From Agrostemma githago (taxonomy: Eukaryota > Streptophyta > Magnoliopsida > Caryophyllales > Caryophyllaceae): DNA of 64,000 bases. Location: assembly GCA_958450325.1 (NCBI GenBank), contig OY288241.1:36694778-36758777 (forward strand), read 5' to 3'. Both the position numbers and the translations under genes were made by a program. Positions 57,265-64,000 of the stretch are shown here, piece after piece (position 1 is the first letter of the stretch; each line of letters opens with the position of its first letter). The notes beneath the pieces are model-generated. The model saw only the letters and a program-made list of their open reading frames with translations. It searched no databases and was not told where the DNA came from.

Positions 57265-59301
57265 TGGGGCCGATCCGATCTCATGTACGGGGCGATGTTT
57301 CGGACCTCGTTTCGGATGACGATCCGGACTTGTATTAGACGGGTGCGGGCACCCATTTTTCCGTTTGGAATCGATCGAGTCGTGGTTTTAAATGTTTAAA
57401 GGCTGATTCGTTTGGTAAGAAGACCTTTATAGTGAACTGAATTCGTTGCCGATTTGTGGAGTCGCCACCGAGTCAATTATGGGGACTCGGAAACCATTCA
57501 AGTCAACTTTGATCCCTAGCCGGCTCAAAGTTGAGGGGCACATGACCTAAAGATAAGCACTTCATGTCTGAAATGACTCTCATTGCCAATGGTTTCAGAC
57601 ATCCGGAAATCGTCGATCCTGATTAAGAGGTGAGGGTACGTATTGGGAAGCCAACATCCGATAGATGTCAACACCCAATCCCGCCCGCACTATAGCGGCC
57701 TCTACTAATCAATCGGTGGGCTGATAACCTAGTTCTTTTGTTGTGGCGGAAATACAGTAACATCCGTTGTTTTCACCCTATACCTTTTACTACGTCGGTT
57801 GTTTAAGGACAAGTAAGTTTTGTCGTCAAAGTAGTTGTGTTTACATTCTTTGCATGCGATTTCACGTGACAGGCAGGCCATGAAAAGGTGCACGTAGGAG
57901 AGTAGAGAGTACTAGTATTATACGTATTAGCAAGTCAGTTTTAACGCGATAATACGGATATTAGTCGTTCTCGTGATATACCTTACCCGGTATTCTGCTT
58001 AAGATGCGCCGGTTCGGTATTAATAGAGATGTGTCGAATCTAATAAGGCGAGCACCCGGACTAATACGAAACCTGACTATCACTTTGTTCAGTTTTAGTT
58101 GTTTTACGTTTTGAATTTCGTGTTGGTTGATTTAGCATGCGATTATAAGGTCATGAAAGCAATAAATCATACGAAAAACTGTAAATGCGAATGTAAGTAA
58201 ATCACATTGTGAGGAGTTGCACCCTCAGAGTATACACTAAACGAGACACGATGCATAGATAGTTGAGAACGGATCTCGGAATTACTCGGGTATATTTAGT
58301 GTATTTTAGTATTTGTGGTTGAAGTTGGGACGTTACGTATTTTAGTAGATGTTGTGGACCTAGTGTCCACATCTAGTGTTTTCGTAGTGCAGAATAAAGG
58401 AAAGTACGAATATGGAAAGTTTTGTTTAGATGACAACCTAGTGACGATTCGACTTCAAAGGCGGATCCTCCAAGTGATTTCGGTAGAGCTCTGTTACCGT
58501 TGACCCCTCCTGCGGCTACTCCGGCAGAGCTTCGTCACTATGGACTGATTCTACGGCTAATCCGGCAAAGCTTCGCTACTAGGCTTGAGCTAGTCGAACA
58601 CAGGCACCTCGATATCGAGTGGGGTACTCGAAGGTGAGGAGTAGCATCGGTGTCGCTTTTATCGGAACTACGATCGAGTGGATCGTTTGCCTCGGGTGTC
58701 GGAGTGCGAGCCTTTAGCGAGAATGTGGAGGGGGAGAAGAGAGTTGAGATGTGTTGAATGAATGAGGTGAAGGGGGGTATTTATAGATGTTTTCGGCCCT
58801 CGTTACCCATATGGACGCCTGAGTTGAGTTACACCGAGACTCAGGCGCCTAGGTTCAGACGCGGGGTGCCTAAGACGCGTGAGGTGAGAAGGTTGGAATT
58901 TTGAAGATACGATTTTGATACTTTCCAAAACCGAGAGAAGGAGTATAATTCATATCTTGGGGCCTAAGGTTTCCCCGTGTAACCCTAGCGCCGTGAGCTT
59001 GGTGGGCCTCGGGTGTGCATCTCGAGGTTCACTTGGCGCGGTGCTGACTTGGTTTGAGTTTTGGAACCGACTCGGGATCCCGGTGTCAGAATTGACTCTA
59101 ATTAATGTCTATCCGACCATAACGATATGACTAAGGCTGCCATCATGTTAGTTTAATTTTTCTGAGTAATTTATTTGATCCGTTCTATGAAAAAACTACA
59201 TAAATAAAATATCGCGAACCCGTGTTGCGTTGTAGTCCTATCGTCATCGGGTGTTTGTTGGGCACTTCTGCAGCCACCATGTCCAAATCTGGGTGTCTAC
59301 A
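57265..59301 (-). mobile_element. LTR copy C of the Tat-like family (3' LTR, one end lost)
   Basis: Homologous to LTR A from GGGGCCGATCCGATCTC (compare about 4493) to the end GGTGTCTACA at 59301. The first 90 or so bases of the plus-strand end are missing; the junction is with the copia gag. On the minus strand its start is preceded by the polypurine tract at 59302-59317, so it is a 3' LTR whose interior lies to the right. TATA box on the minus strand at 58778-58786. Confidence 0.85.
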
Positions 59302-59317
59302 GAAGCCCCCACTTTGA
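59302..59317 (-). other. Polypurine tract of the Tat-like element
   Basis: TCAAAGTGGGGGCTTC on the minus strand, directly before TGTAGACACC of the LTR. It shows that 59302 onward is element interior, and fixes the direction of the element. Confidence 0.75.
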
Positions 59318-59617
59318 CTGAGGCTTGGACAAGGAAAAAGTCAAAGTATAGCCACCCAGGTCAATCGAGGATTACGACCTGGTGGCTGTCCGGTCGGGTC
59401 GTTTTAAGTCCGTTGGACTACGTGTTGAGGCTCGCCAGCCAAGGCTTAGAAATCGTACCCGACGTCTTCGCTTGCGGTTGCTTGCTTGGGCCCGGGCCGT
59501 TGCTTGTCATCTTGTTCTTCAGTTCTTCACGTTCGAGCGAAGAACGTTCGTATGTGTTGGCTTTTATTTAAACAAATGTTTTTGGGATGCTTGTGAACCC
59601 TTGATAAAATAAAAAGT
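59318..59617. other. Non-coding start of the element's 3' region
   Basis: Between PPT and tandem array. GC-balanced, no motif recognised. Confidence 0.5.
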
Positions 59618-60158
59618 TCGAGGGCATCAGTCTCCACTCGAGCGGTCGTCTTCGGGATGCTTGTGACCCCTTGGGCGAAATAAAGTGAAACAAAAATGTT
59701 CGAGGGCGTTAGTTTCCATTCGAACACTTGTCTTTGGGATGCCTCTGACCCCTAGGACGAAACAAAACAAGATAAACTACTCGAGGTCGTCAGTCTGCAC
59801 TCGATGAGCTGTCTTTCGGGATGCCTCTGACCCCTAGGACAAAACAAAACAAGATAAACTACTCGAGGGCGTCAGTCTCCACTCGAGTACCTGTCTTTCG
59901 GGATGCTTCTGACCCCTAGGATAAAACAAGATAATATAAACTACTCGAGGGCGTCAGTCTCCACTCGAGTAGCTGTCTTTCGGGATGCCTTTGACCCCTA
60001 GAACAAAACAAGATGATATAAACTACTCGAGGGCGTCAGTCTCCACACGAGTAGCTGTCTTTCGGGATGCCTCTCACCCCTAGGACAAAACAAGACGATA
60101 TAAACTACTCGAGGGCGTCAGTCTCCTCTCGAATGAAAAATGCTGTGGAGGTATCAGA
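59618..60158. repeat. 82-bp tandem repeat, about six units
   Basis: Units start with YTCGAGGGCGTCAGTCTCCA at 59618, 59699, 59780, 59862, 59944, 60026 and 60108 (spacing 81-82), each with TCTTTCGGGATGC and GACCCCTAGGA in the middle. The first two units are the most diverged, the last four nearly identical. Confidence 0.95.
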
Positions 60159-60375
60159 CTCCTTCGAGGGCGTTGGTATCCACTCGAAAAATTACTGTGG
60201 AGGTTTCAGACTCCTTCAAGGGCGTTAGTATCCACTCGAAAAATTGCTGTGGAGGTTTCAGACTCCTTCGAGGGCGTTGGTATCCACTCGAAAAATTGCT
60301 GTGGAGGTTCCATACTCCTTCGAGGGCGTTTGTATCCACTCGAAAAATTGTTGTGAAGGTTTCAAACTCCTTCGA
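60159..60375. repeat. 52-bp tandem repeat, four units
   Basis: CTCCTTCGAGGGCG occurs at 60159, 60211, 60263 and 60315, with a partial copy at 60367. The unit shares CGAGGGCGTYRGTNTCCACTCGA with the 82-bp array, so the two arrays have one origin. Confidence 0.95.
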
Positions 60376-60978
60376 CTCTTGGATAACTAAGACCCGTTAA
60401 GTGAAAAATTGTTGTTTGTTATTTGTTTTAGGTAAGTGTTTTTGTATTGTGGGTTTGCCTTATTTTGTTCGGGTTTGTTCTTGCTTTGTTTTGGTTTGTT
60501 ATGCATTTGAGATTTGTTTAGAGTTTGTTTAGATTAGTTCGGTTTAGATTGCTTCATTACGCGTTTGGGTGTAGCGTTCACGTTAAGTGCGGATCTCATG
60601 CTTGTTTTATTATTGAGTGCGTTTTGTCGATGTCGATTAGTAATTGTTCCATTATTTTTATATTTAGTTTGTCTTAAAAGGTGCGTGTTTTATGTGTATC
60701 GAACTTTGAACCTCGTTTGTTTCTGTTTTGGTCTGTGCTGGACAACTCGGACGCGCGTCTGTCTGCGCCCCAATCTTCAGGCACCTAGCCCCCAGCGGTT
60801 CAGAATCCGGGTGCGTCACCTGGGGCGGTCGGGTTCTCGTGGACCGGGTCTGCTTAAGTAAACGAAGGTTGGGGTGATCGTTCGTTCGATCCCAATTTCG
60901 AACGCGTCGCCCTTCCTCTAAACTTACTTTCTCGATCTTTCTAGCCAATTTTCGTCTCAATTTATGTCGTACGCGACA
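60376..60978 (+). other. Presumed promoter and 5' UTR of the PMD gene
   Basis: T-rich, then GC-richer toward 60978, with a C/T-rich leader (CCCTTCCTCTAAACTTACTT, TCTCGATCTTTCT) directly before the ATG. No clear TATA box. Confidence 0.4.
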
Positions 60979-63900
60979 ATGTCAACTCCGGGTAAGTGTT
61001 CTTTACTTGTTTATTGTCGGTTTTGCTTTATTTGATTGATTGTGAGCTTGTTTTGTTGAAAACCCTAGAAAATCAATTTGGGCGTTTTTGATTTACTAAG
61101 TTTCGATGCTTGTGCTTAATTCCATTGTTAAATTAGGGTTGTTTAGAGCTTGTTAGGGTAGTTATAAATTCGATAGGGGTTTTTGAGGTACGACAATGGC
61201 TCCCTATGGAAATAGGTTCGGAATGCTAGGGTTAGGGACCGTTTTCCCGACTATTCCCGCATTTGTTTTGCGTAATCTTGCTCAAATAGTGTTTGTGAGG
61301 ATGTGGGTAGCTCCCTTGTCGATTTTATGGGCTAGGATGGCTTTTAGGACTCTCCGTGAGGTTTTGTGTCACTTAAGACGGACCAAAAGGTGTCGTAATG
61401 ATGTCCGATTTTTCCGAAACCACTTCCATCGTGACCGGGATCCAAAATGGGTGCTAGCGGCCATTTTGAAATTTTAATATCTTTATCCGAACTTTTGACC
61501 CTATTTTGACCTCTTTAAGCTGTTTTAGCCTGACTTAAGGTATGGATTTTTCGTTTTTTGTTTGATTTTATAGTTAGAGGTAACACCAAGCGTCCCAAGG
61601 GAGCTCCTAGTAGCGAGACTGTCGGGACGAGTTCACAGACTCCCCGTCGAATTCGTAGGAGACGACGGAGTATCCCATCTCAGCGTCGTGATTCGGAGGC
61701 CATAAATGAGGCCGATTTTGATAGGGTGAGGAAGCGAAGGCTTCCAGAGACAGTGGCTAGGAGGGCTCATGTTCCGGTTCCTGTACCGGAGAATGAGGAG
61801 ATTGGTTACGAGGATCCCGAGTGGGCTCAAGACTGGGATGACCATCAGTTAGTGTTTCACCTTGACCTTCACGTTTCTCAGCGCATCGTGCGTGTTCTGG
61901 TGAGTGTCCTATTCGTGCTTATTAGTTATGTCTTAGACTTTTGGCTGGGGTTAGGTTAGGTTTGTTTCGTTTATACTTGTATTGTTTTGGTTTGCAGCCC
62001 TCAGGCCCGATGAGGACTTTCTCGGGCTTTACTACGTGTCTTGAGATTTATTCTCAGAAGTTGACCCCCACGGTAAAGGGGATTATCGTGAGGACTCCTC
62101 TAGGTCCCGTGGTCGAGCAGTGGGTCCGGCTGGTGGGTTGCAAGACTAAGTGCAACCTTATGGTGATTAGAGCGATGGTAGATCGCTTCCATGATACTAC
62201 CTCGACCTTCCACATGGCTTTTGGGGAGGTCGGGATGACCTTAGAGGATTTTGGGATGATTACCGGTTTGCCCTGGGGTCCGGATAGGATTAGGTGGGCC
62301 GCTGAAGGCCCTAGGCTAGATAGTGATGAGGTGCGGGGCCTCATTGGGGATTGTTTGGAGCGTGAGGCATATAGTGCTCCTCATGCTCTAGTGAGCTCGT
62401 ACATCACTGATCACTTCGAGCAGGTGGCGGTGTTAGAGGGTCGAGAATCCAACACGCCGGAAGAGGATGCCCGGTTGTGGTTGTGGTACTTCTTAGGGTC
62501 GACCCACTTCTCGGATAAAGACGAGAGGTTTATCACTAGGATTTTGCCTCTCTTAGCTGACCTGGCTCAGCTAGGACGTTATGATTGGGTAACCGCGACT
62601 TTCGTGGAGATGACTCGCTGCCTGCAAGTCATGGTGAGGCCGCTGGCAATAGAGTCAGCCTCATCTTTGCCCATTGTGGGTCCGGGCCTTATACTGGAGG
62701 TTAGTTGCTATTCTCACTCTTGCATTTTAAGTTCTGCTTAGTTTTGGCTTAGTGTTGCTAAAGGTATTTTGGGATTTTTGCAAGCTTGGATCTACTCCTA
62801 CTTTCCTTGTCTCGCACCTAAAATGGTGCGGGTGATTCCCAGTGGGGATCGAGTGGAGGCTGGCTCAGCCTAAGAGCACGATCAGCCACTATCCGTCGGA
62901 GAATGGGCTGGTCAACCAGTTAAGGCTTGGGTATGTAAGTTTTCTACTCATGTCCTTTTTAGTATAGCAGCCCCCAAGGTTTAGGCTTTATTGAGGTATT
63001 GGTTTTATTCGTGTAGTTTGTGGCCCGCCCTTGGGCTAATTATGAGGGCGTGTCGGAGTATGTGGCTGTGGAGCTGAGGCCTCGGAGTTATAAGAGGATG
63101 CTCCTTCCTGCGTTGTTTTGCCCAGTTTGGTATCTGGGCGAGCGGTTGGTGCGTCAATACCTGTATGACGATTTCAGGGTGCCGGTTGATCCTCCTCGGA
63201 CCATGTCCAGACCACCGACCACCGCAAAGGTCCTCGAGGATAGGGACGGAGAAGGAGGCGATGCGCTCTTGGTGCCTGGTGCCTTCTATCTATCTCACAT
63301 CACCCGACGGCTAGCTTGGTACCGCCTCGTGGTAATGTTCTGATTTTGGTTCTAAGGTTCGTTTTGTGGTTTATTGTTTCCTTGCCCTCTGACCGACCAA
63401 TCTGTTGCTTTCTCAGTTGGCCGATCCGGCTGAAAAAATCCAGCCCCCAGATTTTCCTCTGACGCTGCTTATGGTGGACGCGGCTGGAATACCTTTCACC
63501 GAGCCTCTCCCTCTGTGTACTGCAGAGGAGATGGATGCCGGGATAGAATGACGTGACCGGGTGTACCGGGTGTACCGGGTGAGTTTTGGGTTTCGTTCTT
63601 TGTTCGGGTTTTAAGAATTAGGGTCGGTTTGCCTAACTTCTATGGTTTCGTCTCTCAGGTTTCCTCGGCTTACCATCAGCCGTTGTGGCAGGCCGCCAAC
63701 TGTTTTCGGGTCTATGCCTCGAGGGTTTCTCGTGACACTTCGGGACCTCGATCGGCAAGTCTGCGTGACTAGGGTGATTTTATAGGATGCTTGTGTATTT
63801 TTCTAACATTTAAGTGTGTTTGTAGGATGTCCCGGATATGGTGGGGCAGCTGGAGACTCGGGTGACCGAGCTCGTGGCGGAGGCTGCTAAGGCGCAACAA

Positions 63901-63984
63901 CTCCTGCAATCCTGGGCCGACGAGATTGCTCACCTTAAGGAGCAGCTAGCCGGGTCTCAGGGCGAGACCTCCGCGCAGGGTTAA
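60979..63984 (+). pseudogene. Eight-exon plant mobile domain (PMD, MAIN-like) gene, broken
   Basis: Proposed exons: 60979-60991, 61574-61899, 61998-62699, 62785-62934, 63017-63331, 63417-63578, 63659-63754, 63826-63984; together 1923 bases, exactly 641 codons with the stop. Introns are GT-AG except the seventh, which is GC-AG (GCAAGT donor at 63755). Exon 2 encodes a basic, possibly nuclear-targeting patch (RRIRRRRRSIPSQRR). Exons 3-5 carry the PMD: MVDRFHDTTSTFHMAFGEVG then MTLEDFGMITGLPWG, WLWYFLGSTHFSDKD, then FVARPWANYEGVSEYV. Exon 8 is a coiled coil (MVGQLETRVTELVAEAAKAQ). PMD proteins of the MAIN type act in the nucleus in silencing; PMDs also occur in retrotransposons and MULEs. Damage: exon 4 changes frame between 62785 and 62860 and reads a TGA, and exon 6 has a TGA at 63549-63551. 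The gene runs opposite to the Tat-like element around it. Confidence 0.75.
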
Positions 63985-64000
63985 GCTAGTCATCGGATTG

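Noticed and set aside
59618..60375. CRISPR-like regular repeats
   Set aside because: Units are contiguous tandem copies without unique spacers, in a plant retrotransposon.
60140..60400. Repetitive 86-codon frame and its antisense partner
   Set aside because: Direct result of the 52-bp tandem array; a 52-bp period changes frame with each unit and no protein would keep it.
61196..61477. 93-codon frame between PMD exons 1 and 2
   Set aside because: It lies inside the proposed first intron, has no recognisable content, and does not link in phase to a good donor. It remains possible as an alternative first exon.

Overview
The window is plant nuclear DNA from a repeat-dense, probably pericentromeric or heterochromatic region. 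It is almost entirely transposable elements nested in one another: Ty1/copia, Ty3/gypsy (Tat/Ogre-like, CRM-like, Athila-like), LINEs, a MITE and a large LTR element without coding capacity. There is no operon structure, rRNA or tRNA gene. The recurrent ACGGAGTA/TACTCCGT words and the Tat-type elements with extra genes recall Caryophyllales genomes, but that assignment is a weak inference.

Layout. 1-9.6 kb: sparse unique DNA with a MITE, two LINE 3' ends and a possible tiny two-exon gene. Between its exons lie a minus-strand Tat-like fragment (gag remnant, PBS, 2.1-kb LTR) and a LINE broken by that LTR. 9.7-22.7 kb: an old minus-strand copia element, cut first by a solo Tat-like LTR (10510-12637) and then by a structurally complete younger copia element (12868-21727, TSD CATTT, LTRs about 1.3 kb, PBS to initiator tRNA-Met, pol with several stops). 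22.7-42.5 kb: an Athila-like minus-strand element (LTR, PPT, non-coding 3' region, remnant of a Gln/Pro-rich protein). It is split by a 13.7-kb element with 3.5-kb LTRs and a 3.1-kb non-coding interior (27930-41583, TSD AAAAG), which itself carries a solo LTR of its own family (35760-39256, TSD GTTAT). 43-51.8 kb: a DUF4283 remnant and a low-copy-looking, gene-like stretch interrupted by a very young CRM-like chromovirus lacking most of gag (44732-49651, TSD TAACA). 51.8-55.2 kb: a GC-richer cassette of two plus-strand genes, each with its own TATA box; the second is of the 'putative gypsy-type transposon' family (PF04195-like). 55.2-57.3 kb: AT-rich DNA and a copia gag gene cut off by a truncated Tat-like LTR. 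57.3-64 kb: that LTR, its polypurine tract, two related tandem arrays (82-bp and 52-bp units) and an eight-exon plant mobile domain (PMD) gene on the strand opposite to the element.

The most interesting point is the right end. A spliced, host-like PMD gene sits antisense next to the 3' LTR of a Tat-lineage retrotransposon. Its eight exons fit a single reading frame in length and phase, including one GC-AG intron, yet it carries a premature stop and a frameshift. The cassette at 52-55 kb may be the equivalent cargo of another such element. Calls come from reading sequence and translations by eye; no alignment or database search was run.
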